Positions 11,286 to 22,871 are shown, counted from the first letter of the stretch. The stretch is DNA of 64,000 nucleotides from Panagrolaimus kolymaensis (GCA_028622995.1 JAJQJQ010000004.1:5704001-5768000); one strand, 5' to 3'. Notes: generated by a model from the letters alone, not told the origin. Made by a program: numbers and translations.

Positions 11286-12576
11286 ATGGGTGTTGAAATT
11301 CCATTTGAAATAGAAAATATTGTTATTATTGGTTCGGGATTAATGGGAGCTGGAATTGCTCAAGTTGCAATCGAAAAAGGCTTCAATGTTACTCTCATCG
11401 GACGAAGCATGGATAAACTATCTCAAACTAAAACCAAACTCACTAATGGCCTCGCTCGAATTGCAAAGAAACGTTTTCCAAATGAAATGGAAGCTCAAAA
11501 TGATTTTATTGATGGTTGTTTGGATAATCTTAAACTTTGCACTAATCTTTCTGAAGCCAATCTTGAAGATGCAGATTTAGTTATTGAAGCAGTAGTGGAA
11601 AATTTAAAAGTTAAACAAAAATTATTAGCTGAAATTGAAAATGTTGTGTCAGAGTAAGATTTTTAAAAATTATTTTTATGAAGGTTGGAATATTTTTACA
11701 AATCTAAGGTAGTGAATATCTGAATTCAAAAATTTTTGAAATTCTTTTTTTAAAGAAATTCTCTTTGGTGTCTCTTTATTTAGTAGCTACTGTAACATTT
11801 TTTCGGCAATGAATAGATAAGAAAAAAATAAGGCGCTTTTTATCATAAAAGAACACTCAAAAAAGGAGAAGTTTTTGCAAGTTTTTTTGCTACACTAAAA
11901 ATTCATTATTTCTTTTGATCCATGGAAGATGAAGCTCATGCTAGTTTTTAATTTCGGTATTTTACTTTCTAATCTAATAACTCAAATTTTAAACTCCAAA
12001 TATAAATAATTTTTTTATACAAAAAATAAAAGTTATGATAAAAAAATTTTTAGGACTTGCATTATTGCCACAAACACTTCGTCATTCCTCCTTCAAGATG
12101 TGGCAGATAAATTCAAGCCCAAATCACGTTTTGCTGGTTTACATTTTTTTAATCCCGTGCCAGCAATGAAATTAGTGGAAGTTATAAAAGGTGAAGAAAC
12201 TTCAAATGAAGTATATGAAACCCTTTTGGAATTTTGTCGACAACTTGGTAAAACTCCTGTTCGATGTCGAGATACCCATGGATTTATTGTTAATCGACTC
12301 CTTATTCCATATTTGCTTGAAGCTATTCGAATGTTTGAAAGACAAGATGCAACTAAAGAGGATATCGACGCAGCCATGAAATTAGGCACTGGACATCCAA
12401 TGGGTCCATTTGAGCTTATTGATTTTATTGGACTTGATACAATGAAATTTGTTGTGGATGGTTGGCATCAAAGATTTCCCGATGATCCAAGATTTGAACC
12501 TTGTAAATCTTTAGATGATTTAGCAATGGCAGGAAAATTTGGAAGAAAATCTGGTGAAGGTTATCATACTTATTAA
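11286..12576 (+). CDS. 3-hydroxyacyl-CoA dehydrogenase (short chain, mitochondrial type)
   Basis: Two exons, 11286-11653 and 12054-12576, giving 296 aa. The NAD-binding motif GSGLMGAGIAQ is at about residues 17-27. Next comes the second Rossmann half ADLVIEAVVENLKVK. Exon 2 carries TNTSSF and the catalytic His region GLHFFNPVPAMKLVEVI with its partner Glu, then THGFIVNRLLIPYL. The C-terminal domain contains DAAMKLGTGHPMGPFELIDFIGLD and ends KFGRKSGEGYHTY. It catalyses NAD-dependent oxidation of L-3-hydroxyacyl-CoA in fatty-acid beta-oxidation. No strong mitochondrial presequence is visible at the first ATG. The 400-bp intron is long for this window and shows nothing coding. Confidence 0.95.
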
Positions 12577-13068
12577 TTATATATTTTTAAAGAAAGGGAT
12601 TTTTTGTTTGAAAATTTTAAATGAATACGTGTAAAAAAAATAATTGTAAAATTAATTTTTAAATTTGAATAAATTTTATTAATAAATTCGCGTTGGAATT
12701 ACTTTCATAAATAGAGTGGGTTTTGATTAACTATGCTTCGATGAAAAGTTAAACATACATACATTATTGGCTTTTTTAAAGAAAAAATTTGTCTTGTTTT
12801 TATTTTCTTAATGCTTGGAAGAATTATTCTTAAAGTCATTTCAAGTTTTTTTTACGATAAATCAATACAAAAAAAACCCGTTAAAGCAAAATTCTATTTT
12901 TGCTAAATTCAAAAAAGTGGATATAAACCATTTTCTTTACACTTGAATTTTTCTTATTGTTTAAATCCAATTTTTAACTATCGAAATTATTCAGAAATTA
13001 TAATATAATTAATCAACTTTAATTTTTAAATTAAAACTTAGTCGTAAAAAAAATGTTTGCTAAAATTT
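12577..13068. other. AT-rich intergenic stretch
   Basis: 3' flank of the dehydrogenase gene, with AATAAA-type signals near 12668, then plain AT-rich sequence up to the solo LTR. No gene is seen. Confidence 0.5.
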
Positions 13069-13595
13069 TGTTAAGCACCTCCGTTTACGGAGACATTCAC
13101 ATTTAATTAACCGACTTATGCGCTGCAGGCAAGCGCGGACAGGCAGCTGCAGCCCATTTTAATATGCTAAGTGACATTATTGCAACCTCTGCAAACACGT
13201 TCTATTTATGGAATGGCAATGAACCCAATGTCATACTACTATTGTAAGCGACATTAATGGGTATTTGCCGTCACTTTCGCAATTGATACACATATGTCTG
13301 CAAACAGCCAATTATATGCAACCTCAGTTGTCCATGGCATTAGTCCACTTATTCAGGAAAGAAACTATAAAAGCTCCTCAATTCACTCCTGTCGTTATCG
13401 ATGGCATCCCAGTCTAATGCTAGGTGCATTATAATACTTCCCAAGCTCCTCTTTATCATTGTCGCTTGTAAGTCTAGCTAACCAGGGTGTTATAATTATG
13501 TATTTATATATTTGTAATGTTATAATAAATCTGAGATAACTCTCATACCTCGTGCACATATGCCGGAGTCATGCGCAAACTTTTGGGACCTAACA
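13069..13595. mobile_element. Solo LTR of a retrotransposon
   Basis: A 527-bp stretch of visibly higher GC than its flanks starts TGTTA and ends TAACA, the inverted terminal signature of LTRs. ATTT occurs immediately on both sides (13065-13068 and 13596-13599), consistent with a 4-bp target-site duplication. Inside are a TATA box (TATAAAAG, 13366-13373) and a downstream AATAAA (13524-13529), the expected U3-R-U5 order on the + strand. No internal retrotransposon coding region or second LTR is present in the window. It therefore looks like a solo LTR left by recombination between the two LTRs. Confidence 0.7.
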
Positions 13596-13944
13596 ATTTA
13601 TGCTTTACAAAGTTTATCAAGTTTAAATTAAAAAACTAAATATTTGTGACCCATAGAAAGGTTAGATGAAACTCTAGTATTGAAGAAAATTGATTCAAAG
13701 TTTTTATAAATTTCGGTATATCTAAAAATATCTTGTACATAGCTATTCAATGTTACTCACAAATAAAATAGTGGAATAATTAGATTTTATTCAATGATGA
13801 AAATGTTAATGATGCAAAAGCTGATTTTCAAAAAGCATTAGAAGATCTTTATACCCAATTTAAAGAATACGCTGTCTAAAAATTCGAAATATGTGGCACA
13901 ATTTCGATATGTAATAAATAACATTTTTTGAATATACTTTTTGT
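13596..13944 (+). other. Intergenic with a short exon-like remnant
   Basis: AT-rich. Near 13790-13879 a short + strand frame (AKADFQKALEDLYTQFKEY then stop) reads like the end of a real protein, but no splice partner or start is evident. I treat it as a possible gene remnant. Confidence 0.25.
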
Positions 13945-14249
13945 TTAAGAAGACGTTTCGTTGCAGATTATTATTTGATCGCTGAAATCGAGCATGAGCT
14001 TTTCTATGAAAGCAAATTCTATTCTAGAATTTCAACAATAAAAGTAATATAAAAAATTGGGAGGAAAAAAACTAACTTTTCCCAATATATTGCTATGTCT
14101 GGAATCATAGTATAATGCCGACTAAAAGATTCAAACATCTTTATTTGAATTTGTATATTTGGAGCATCCATCACATTATTAAGAAACTTTTCAATTGCTT
14201 TTTTGTAAGTTGAAGGAAGTTGATCAAAAGTTGTAAAAGAAGATTCCAT
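13945..14249 (-). CDS. Small protein resembling the N-terminus of the PRP39-like/F-box-like fusion
   Basis: Two exons, 14077-14249 and 13945-14023, giving 83 aa (MESSFTTFDQLPSTYKKAIE at the start). The segment QIQIKMFESFSRHYTMIP with the following Trp resembles ELQRKLLEEFSENNILLPGF with its following Trp in the gene at 25372-27444, so this may be a truncated relative. It ends just after CNETSS. No domain, signal peptide or membrane segment is recognised. It could be a young short gene or a truncated pseudogene. Confidence 0.45.
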
Positions 14250-14499
14250 TATTATTTTTTTAATTTTGGAAGAAAAAAATTAAACCAAAATGAGCTGTTC
14301 AAGTTGATTCACAATGAAAGCTATGTGAGGTTATTTTGAGTTTACGCCACAATTGAAAAAGGTCATTGGGGTTTGCATCTTTTAAAAATCAATATTTTAT
14401 TAAATTTTTTTCCTTACGCATCTGCGAGAAATAAAAACTTTTATTACAAAAGTTTCACAAAAAAAAACTTGGAACGTTTGTTTAAATAAATTTTAAATT

Positions 14500-16670
14500 C
14501 ACTGTTGCTAATTGTACTTTTCCCCTGGAATTTTTTTTCCAATTAAAAAAGTTTTTAATTAAATTTTGTGTCTCTCTGCTTGATGGATGCAGCAGATGAA
14601 TAAATAATTTTTGGTTGAAGGTCTTAATTGGCATGCGATTCAAAATCCTCTTGACATTAATTTTTAAAAAATAAAAGAAATACATTTGGATAAAAAAATC
14701 CATATGTCCAATTCAGGCCATAATTCAAAACGAGATTCATTGATGTCTTCTTCCTCTACGTTTGATGATGCATACATTGGTATGTCTAAAAATTGTTTTT
14801 TTTTTTTGCAGCCATTTCTGAAATGTCTTGTATTTGCATGAATTTATTTGAAGAAAAAAAAAAGATCTGCTGAAGGGGAAAAAAATATTTGTTTCATAAT
14901 TAAAACTTCTAAAATCCTTCAACACTCAACAGATTGACTGTTTTTGGTTTATTTTTTGTAATGAAAACATGCATCAAGATGTAAAAACATTAAAAAGAAT
15001 TGGTCCAATTAATTCTTATGATAAACCAGAAATTTAAATAAGCCAAAAAAATCAAAAATTTTGTGATGTGTTGAGAAAGGTCGGGACGGGTCGGTTGAGA
15101 TTTTGAGATGAGATGAGGTGAGTCCAGGATTCGAACCCAGCGAAAATTCTACAACGTCTTGCAAAAATTCTACTGCGCCAGAAAACAGGATAATAGATAT
15201 TAATTTTTTTGGACTATATGAAAGTGAACTTTTTTTGAATTTTGAATCAAATTTTCAATTTTATTTGGGCAATTTTGAAAGAAAATAAAATAGTGGATTA
15301 TCTAAATCATTTATTATATATTTTACTCATTTTTTTCAATCCATTTTCTTCCAAACTACCTTCCCAATGAAGTTAGGAATATTTAAATTTAATGTTTTCC
15401 ACTTAAAGAAACCTTTTTTAAGGTTAAAGCCTTGGTAAAAATCAAAAAAATCCAAAATTATTTTTCTGTTTTAAAAAGCTTGAAGATTAATTATTTTACT
15501 AAATATTCGAACTCCACTTTTTTTTTCAATCATTGAGCTCATCAACAAGATATTTGGGTTTTAAATAAATGAATTACATTAAAATATTTGCTGAATCACG
15601 TTTTGAGTTACGGTGTTCAATAAAGCATATTGATATTTTTATCCAAATTTTTACTATATGATTTTTAAAGATTACTCCCAACATTGTTCTGAATCGCATA
15701 CCAATTATGACCTTCAACCAACATCCATAATTTATTAATGGACCTCATCCTCTATGTACACGATCATTTCGAGGTAAAAAAAACTATAAATTGCTTCCAA
15801 ATCGGGATGATAGGATCCGTTTCGAAAAATATTATTGAAAATGGATGTAAAAATGCATAAATAATAAGAAAAATAAGATACTTTTCCTCTGCAATTTTTT
15901 TTCTAATTCAAAACGTTTTAAATAAGATTAAGACATTAAAATGAGTGTTTTTGATTTGTTAGCAGCCATTTTAGAGATGTCTTTTATTAGCTTGAATTTT
16001 TTTGAAAAAAAACAAAGAAAAAGAATAAAAAATAAGATCTGCTGAAGGGGCAAAAATTATTTGTTTCATAATTAAAACTCCTAACTCAAAACGAGATTCA
16101 CTGATATCTTCCTCTATGTTGTTGCACATACATAAGCACATTGGTATGTATGGAACTCAAAATTTTTGAATTACGGAAATTTTTATTTATTTTCCAATTA
16201 ATTTTTATTTATTTTTTTAACCGTAAAAATGTATGCCGTTTTTAACTCGATGTCTCAATTAAAGAGATATGAAACCTCGAAGTTTCATTTATGCATATTC
16301 AATATTAATTTTCAAAGCCACATAGCTCGATTTGAGCCTTATCTTTCACTAAAGAAATATGGATGGATTTTTGTAGGTTTTTATGTGATTTATCACTTCT
16401 GATAAACAAAATTTTTTAAAAGTTTACTTAGTTTTGAATTTGGAATTTTTTCATCTTTATTAAAGCATTGTTTGCTTGAAGTGCAAAAAAAACATTAACT
16501 TTGGTTGCTTCCAATTCGGCCTGATAGTAACGGATTTTTTTTGTTACTTTTTTTTATAAAAAAAATCAATCAAATAAAAGACATATCAAAAAAGGCTGCA
16601 AAAATATCCAAAAACAGTTAAATGAGTGTTGAAGGATTTTAGAAGTTTTAATTATGAAACAAATAATTTA
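14500..16670. repeat. Cluster of nested dispersed repeats (direct and inverted copies)
   Basis: The segment with GATCTGCTGAAGGGG, then TTGTTTCATAATTAAAAC, occurs at about 14866-14910 and again at about 16035-16080, both direct. The end of that segment reappears inverted at about 16622-16665. GGTTGAAGGTC..AATTGGCATGCGATTC at 14610-14641 is inverted at about 15690-15720. An ATTCA(C/T)TGAT block (AAAACGAGATTCA) is at 14728 and 16088. This is best read as overlapping copies of non-autonomous transposons. There is no transposase frame. Sequence between the copies is AT-rich and shows no gene. Confidence 0.6.
15120..15185 (-). repeat. tRNA-like (SINE-type) Pol III promoter element
   Basis: Read on the minus strand, TGGCGCAGTAG (complement of 15170-15180) matches a tRNA A box and GGTTCGAATCC (complement of 15127-15137) is a perfect B box about 35 nt downstream. 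The B box is flanked by a short T-arm-like stem. The anticodon arm is degenerate, so this is more likely a tRNA-derived SINE head or tRNA pseudogene than a functional tRNA. Confidence 0.45.
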
Positions 16671-17289
16671 TGTAAGTTTGGTATGATTTTACAACAACAA
16701 AAAGGTGTAACAATCAGCCATACCCATCTACGTCAAAGCCTTCGATTGTTTATTCATTTCTCATATTTTTTCTATAAAAATTTCTTTAATGAACTCCTCT
16801 TTTTTTATTACCTATTGTACTTTTTTGCACCTAAATTTTTGGTCATCATTATTTTTACATCTTCTTTGTTTGAGGTGTGGCAGACGACGAATGATTCATT
16901 TTTATGGGCGAGTAACGATCAAAGTATTATAATTATTTTTACAGTTTTTTTAGTGATCTTAAATAGCGGATTTATGTTTAAAAGTTATGAATCTTACTGT
17001 TTATTTTGTTGCTTGGCTGAATCGTCTAACTTTATTAATTTCGGAAAGAATTGAAATTTTTTTATTCAGTATGTATAGTCTGCACCTTTTTGTTCTTCCT
17101 TACCTGCGTCAAAAAATTTATTCTTTGTTTCGTCATTCATTCATTCACCTTTTTAATTTTCTTAACTGATAAAACTCTTTTTTATATGCTTTCGGCGCAC
17201 CTTTAAAATCTTTGATTAGTTTACCCATATTTAAAGTGCTCATGGCTCCTTATATTTACTTTATATAATTTTTCTGCTTCCACATTACA
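16671..17289. other. Intergenic, upstream of the vWA gene
   Basis: T-rich sequence. An open frame of about 140 codons around 16626-17054 is Phe/Leu/Ile-rich, lacks family resemblance and begins inside a dispersed repeat, so I do not call it a gene. The last 100 bp is probably the promoter of the next gene. Confidence 0.4.
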
Positions 17290-19634
17290 ATGGAAAGTCA
17301 ACTTCACTATTTTCTTCTCGCTTTATTGGCTTTTGTTACTTTGGTATTTTCCAAAGATGCCACACAATCAAAATATGCTGTAGGTTCAGATGTTACAGTT
17401 GCATCTATTCGAAGGCTTCAAGATACATGCATATTTAAAAATGATTTATTATTTATGCGTCGAGTAGCTTATCAAGAAAGTAATGATGGTCTTGCTTTAG
17501 TGTAAGTTGTTTGTTTTTTAACAAAAATCTTCATAGTTTTATCCACAATTTTTTTTTACAGTAACAAATGGACTTCCGATTTCGGCCTTGGTGGAATTTG
17601 GCAAACTACTTCAAATGCCTTTAATCAAACCCAAACTTCACCAACAGCTTCAGCCCATAATATTCGAGATTCCATTTCGCAAGAATTAAATATAAATATC
17701 ACAGATTTAAGTCGACAAGGAGGAGATTTAGAAATTCCTTTAAATTCCATAGCTGTTTCAAGAATGTATGTATCATTTTTTGAAAATTTATATCGTGCTA
17801 TTCCTATGTCATTAAATGATCAAGCAAATTATTGGGTAAATTCATAACCTATTTTGGTGTAATCAAATAACCAATGACAAAATTTTAGGTTAAATATTAT
17901 AAGAATAATCAAGGAAATCCCCAAGATTTTATAAATAATGCAAATAAAATGCAAAAATGTAAACCACCTGGAATGGATTTAGTTTTCATCATCGATTCAT
18001 CGGGAAGTATTGGATCAAATCATTTTCAACTTGCTCGAGATTTCATGGTTACTATAATCAATGCCTCTTCGATATCCGAACAAATAAATCGAATTGGAAT
18101 TATTCGATTTTCGACTGATTCTAAAGTTTTTTTAAATTTAACGAGCGACTTGGATCAAGCAATTTCGGTGGCTCAAAACTTATATTATGATGGGCAAAAT
18201 ACAAATATTGCAGCAGGTTTAAATTCAGCAAATTTAATGTTGGCTCAATATGGACGAGTTGAAGTTCCTCTCGTTGCACTTTTAATTACTGATGGTCAAC
18301 CTAATGTAGGACCGAATCCTGTAGCAGTTACGGCAGCAGCTGCAGATGATTTAAAAAGTTTGGGAGTTAATTTATTTACCATTGGCGTGGGAAGTCAAGC
18401 TCCAGCTGATTTATATAAATGGGGTAAGTGTCTCTATTTCTAACGACAAGTATAAGCTTAATAACTCCATTATTTTAGCCTCGTCTCCACATTGCATGTT
18501 TTATTATACCTTAGATGGATATCAAGAACTTGCTACTGCTTTCCCCGATTTACTAAATGCACAAATTTGTGAAGTTTCTGCTATGGTTTCAGATAATCAA
18601 ACTTCTGTTCCAGGTAAGCATAAACCACAAGTTTCTATCTAAGATGTCGAGGCATCGAGATTTTTCATAACGAATTAACTAGTTAAAATTAGAAAACTAA
18701 CTTCTTTGATTACCATTAAAAAAACATTATTTTTTTAGGCACAGTTGAAAAGGATCAAAAATTATTTTATCAAGTTCCAGCAAGTTTAACCACTGGGCTA
18801 ACCCTAAAATTGGATATTGATGATGGTTCAGCTATAGTTTATGCATCTTTAACCACTCGATTACCATCAGAATCAGATCATGATTTTATTGCCACTGCAA
18901 CCACATATAATCTTGGACAAATTTATATTTCACCTGAAGAACTTTTAAAGGCTAATAGTAGCATTAGTTCTTCTTCATCCATGGTATCAGATATGGTAGC
19001 TTTGGGTAAAGCTGATGTAATAGTTTATACAGCAATTGAAGGGTTAAGTGATACCACAAATTTTACCCTTCATTATGAGCCAAATAATACTGTAACTGAA
19101 GTCAATTTTTATGTTTCAGGTTAGTTATCTTTTTCGTATATGGTCTTACTAAGGATAATAATTATAGGTACTGTTGGCAATCATGAATATGTTGATTATC
19201 AATTCCAAGCCATGGCTGCTGATGCTGTGACATTAACCCTTAATGTTCAAGGCGGAGCTGCCCTTCTCTTTACTTCATTAAATTCCTCAAGCCCAAATGA
19301 AAATGATACAGATTATACCAATGGTGCAATAGGAGGAGGTTTTGTTCAACTTTATATCCCATTTGATGTACTTTCTAATGCATCAAACAATAATAATGGA
19401 ATTGTAACAATTTATACTGCAGTTGCGGGTGCACTTAGTAATGCAACTTTTACATTGAGAGCAGAACCAGGAAATAAAATTATTAAAACTACTTCAACAA
19501 CAACAACAACCACAACAACGACTACTTCGGCGACTACCACAACTACAACAAGTGGAAGCCCAGCAACAATTACAGCATTTTCAAATATTTTACTTTCGAT
19601 TGCTATTTTATACAGTTACTTGTTTGTTGTCTAA
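17290..19634 (+). CDS. Secreted or GPI-anchored protein: lysozyme-like domain, vWA domain and two PPC-like repeats
   Basis: Six exons: 17290-17501, 17562-17835, 17889-18423, 18479-18613, 18739-19119, 19168-19634, giving 667 aa. A signal peptide (hydrophobic to LVFSKDA) is followed by a domain with FMRRVAYQESNDG, GLGGIWQTT and ANYWVKYYKN. This layout occurs before vWA domains in several invertebrate proteins and looks lysozyme/transglycosylase-like, with a conserved Glu (inference). The vWA domain (from about residue 187) has an intact MIDAS: DSSGS, the Thr loop and LLITDGQPN. Two repeated beta-rich modules follow (GTVEKDQKLFYQVP, GTVGNHEYVDYQF), encoded by phase-1 exons. The C-terminus is a Thr-rich stalk and a hydrophobic tail typical of a GPI signal. 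Likely extracellular; ligand unknown. Confidence 0.8.
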
Positions 19635-20060
19635 TAACTAATTTTTAAAGATTATATTTGTTAATAAAGCTTTAATCTTGAAACACCACCAGCTACCAAG
19701 GACATGCAAAAGTCAATAATGAAAAAATAGTTTACAGACATTTTGATGAGATTTAAAAAGATACATAATTATGTTGAACTTTTTCATTGACGGCTTTCAT
19801 ATTATTGGCTTTCATAAAAAAAAGGAAAAAAAAAAACGAACGAATAAAAAAATGGCGCTAAAACTTTTCGAAAGTTTTTTGAAAAAACACAAAGCCACTC
19901 TTTGCTTTCTTTTCATTTCTGGCTTTAAAAAAATGTTACTATGAAAACTCTTTTCAAATGTTGTATTTTTTTGCGTTTGCGAATTATATATTTTCGTGAT
20001 TTTAACTTTGACTTCTTTATGCTTAATTTATTCCATTATTTTTAGAACCATTCACTAATT
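19635..20060. other. Intergenic region
   Basis: Contains an AATAAA-like signal near 19663 for the upstream gene and a TTTTTAG acceptor at about 20040-20046 upstream of the next ATG, consistent with trans-splicing. Otherwise AT-rich without a gene. Confidence 0.5.
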
Positions 20061-21390
20061 ATGGTAGTCAATCCTCAAAATTCTCGTGGTCAATCTCTTC
20101 AACCATCATCATCTCCTGCTCTTGAAAATGTTCCTACAACCTCGTCTCATCCTCAAAGAGTTCCACAAACGAATGAAGCTGGTGAATTTAGGAAATTAGC
20201 TTATGATTATGAAGAAAGAATCAATGCATTGTTAAATGAAAACGTTCGACTTTTGAATGAAAACAATTTATTGAAAAGGAAGGATATGAATTTGAAAGAA
20301 AACGACAACAAAAAGCAAAATGCTGGTAGTCCTGGTGATGATGATTCCATTAACGCTCTCAAAGATGAAATAGCTCGAAGGGACCAAATCATCGCTGAAT
20401 TACAAGCAACAAATAAGAAGCTTCATGAAAAGGTAAGTTTTTGTTGTTTATAGTATTTGTGTCACTTCTCATTTTTACAGATTGCTACTATGGAAAAACA
20501 ACAACAGAAAAATGATAAAAATGAAAAGGAGGCACTTGAAGTAATAATTGTTGAAAAGGATCGCGATGATTTGCTGGTTATTAAGAAACTCGTCAAATGT
20601 AGCGATAATGCGACGTGGCATGGCTATTCAAATGAAAAAGAAGAACCTTTAAAGTTATCAATAACCAGTGGGAAAATGCTTATTGGCGATGGCTTTTCTC
20701 AAAAGAAATTGATTCTCGATGGTATTATTTCTCAATTTAAGGATGATCCATTCCAGAAAAATGAACGATGTTTATATGTTTCAAATCGATTGATGGTTTC
20801 TCAATTCCTTTCTCAAGTTGTGTCATGTAATCTTACGGATCTCTTCTTATATCAACAAGATTTATCATGGCTTGAATATGAAAAGCTTATATCATCTTCA
20901 ATGGTTCAAAATGTTTATTTTCGAGATGTTGAAATCACTAAAGACCGAACTCTTGTTCCATTGGAAAATGTACTTGGAAAATTACCACATATTCGAAAAT
21001 TTGCACTGTAAGTTTATGCTATATATAATTTTCGCTTAAAACTTGCTTCTGTTTTTAGCTTATCTATGTGTAGTGTTACAAATGAAACATTTAAAAATCT
21101 CGTCAAATTACATGCTTTTGCAAAACTTCAAGTGCTTAGAGTGGATCATATAAATTACGATGATTTTGATGCTGAAAGTTTCCTTAAATTTATGAAAGTA
21201 ATAATATTTGTTTCATTTACACGCTCATTATTTTACTGATTTTCTTACTTTTTAGAAACATCCAAATGCACATTTCACTCTGTCATTCTTATCTCGTCGT
21301 TATCCAACTGAAGTTAAAGCTCTGAAAAAAATGCTTGAATCACGTGCAGCTGCACCAGACAAACTTGAAATTAAATTCCAAACATTTTGA
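20061..21390 (+). CDS. Coiled-coil protein with nematode F-box-like family C-terminal region (paralog 1)
   Basis: Four exons: 20061-20432, 20481-21007, 21059-21197, 21256-21390, giving 390 aa. A Pro/Ser-rich N-terminus is followed by a coiled coil with the repeated NEN..LLNEN pattern. The C-terminal 230 residues contain ILDGIISQFKDDPF, LSWLEYEKLISS and VTNETFKNLVKLHAFAKL. The latter reads like leucine-rich-repeat/F-box-associated segments found in lineage-specific nematode families. No F-box motif is clear, so the functional class is inference. It is the close relative of the gene at 30114-31805. This copy is intact and ends KLEIKFQTF. Confidence 0.7.
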
Positions 21391-21601
21391 TTATTTTATC
21401 TTTTGTATTGATTTTTGATGTTTTGTTTTGTTTTGTAAATAAATTTCTCATTTTTACTGTATTCTTTTAAACTAAAGATTGAATTACCATTTCGCATAAA
21501 GGCTATTTTTGGATAGATATGATTGAAGGCACTCAATTTCTTCTATCAATAGTTTATTCAGTGTGATTCCTGGCTGTTGTTATCGTGCTTGCGGCGTTTT
21601 A
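21391..21601. other. Spacer before the duplicated block
   Basis: 3' flank with AATAAA-like signals near 21438. The sequence CTGTTGTTA just before 21602 resembles the sequence before the second copy at 27871, so the duplication may once have been slightly longer. Confidence 0.4.
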
Positions 21602-22871
21602 GTTTTGATTTTTTTATTATTGATTACAAGATGTTACAGTTGAAGTAAAGCCACTTTTCCATTTAGTAAATAAGTGAGTGATGATTTATGAAAAATATTT
21701 CAAAATTATGATGGTTGTTGTAAGTTGTTTAAAGCCAAAATATTTGGAAATAAAAGCTGTTAAAAAAATACTACAAATATTTTGGTTTTTGTAAAATGTT
21801 GGCAAACTCGATGAAAGATAGTAATGAAAGATTTCAAAGTGATCAAAAATAGATAAGTTGAGAAGGTGAAAGAATAAAACTAAAAGGCATTTTACTAACT
21901 GCAATGATGAAAACTCCAGAAGGGATATTGCTCATTGATAAAGCAAAGCTCTTCAAAACCAAGTTCATAGATCAAAACTTTTTTCATTTTTCTCCGCTAG
22001 ATAATTCAATAAAGAGATAATGGAATCTCCAGCTGAAAAATAATGGTTATCAAAATTGATTTGATTTGTCATGGTTTGCAAGATTTTAGTGTGTAGCTCG
22101 AGAACCATAAATTCTCCTTACAAATCAAAACTATATTATTACACACAGAGAAGAAGTTACGAATGAAAGTTTATCAGACAAATTCATACAAAATTAAAAT
22201 AAGGAGAGAATTAGATGTTTGCTCGAATTATTCAACACATGAGAGAGGAAGAAGGAAAGTTGGATAAGCATCAGTCTTCTTGAAAAGAGTTCCAGCATCG
22301 GTATCACTTGCTTTGGCAGGAGTATGAACGATGACGATCTTATCAATTTTTGCAGTACCATTTGTACGAATAACTTCAATGTCGGTAGAGCCACCAATTT
22401 CGATGAAGGCGAAGACAGGATTGACGCGATAGAGGACGTTGTCGGAGCATTTGACTTTGACAGCGATGCGTTCACCAGTATTGTTGGTAAGCTTGACCTT
22501 GAGAGAACCACCTTCTTTCTTGAATTTGAGTTCTTTAGGTTCCATTTTGACGTCTTTAGAGGCTCCAGCACCTTCTTTCTTTGAAGCAGTTTCTTTCTTG
22601 GAACCAGGTTCTTTCTTGGCAGAGGCTTCCTTCTTGGATCCAGCTTCCTTCTTATCATCGCCTTCCTTCTTTTCTTCACCTTCCTTTTTTTCATCTTCAG
22701 GCTTTTTGGCTTTTGAATCTTCTTTTTCCTATAAAATAATGAAATGAGATACTTGTTTAAAATGATGAAACATTAACTTACATCCTTCTTTTCTTCGACT
22801 TTCTTTTCATCGCCACCTTCCTTCTTCTCATCACCTTCTTTTTTTTCTTCGTCTTTCTTTTCCTCATCCTT
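21602..22871. repeat. 1,270-bp segmental duplication, copy 1
   Basis: Matches 27871-29140 at a constant offset of 6,269 bp, with no difference found where I compared them. All reading frames within are identical in sequence and spacing. The copy ends inside the second exon of the MSP-domain gene. The lack of divergence, even in non-coding sequence, points to a very recent event or ongoing gene conversion. Confidence 0.9.
22228..22871 (-). pseudogene. 5'-truncated copy of the MSP-domain gene
   Basis: Contains the full last exon (22228-22728, including the MSP domain) and only the 3' end of exon 2 (22782-22871). The sequence then stops matching the parent at 29744-28497. Exon 1 with the start codon and hydrophobic N-terminus is missing. 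An internal ATG (KMEPKEL, complement of 22543-22545) could in principle express a bare 105-aa MSP domain like ordinary MSP proteins, but no promoter evidence supports this. Confidence 0.8.

Noticed and set aside
15120..15185. Functional tRNA gene
   Set aside because: A and B boxes are good, but the anticodon arm and acceptor stem do not form cleanly.
16626..17054. 142-codon + strand frame starting LKDFRSFNYETN
   Set aside because: It starts within a dispersed repeat (the same words occur inverted at 14925) and continues into unstructured T-rich sequence, so it is not a gene.
22194..22694. 166-codon minus-strand frame overlapping the MSP exon
   Set aside because: Shadow of the MSP reading frame in another phase; Lys/Arg-rich because of AAG repeats.
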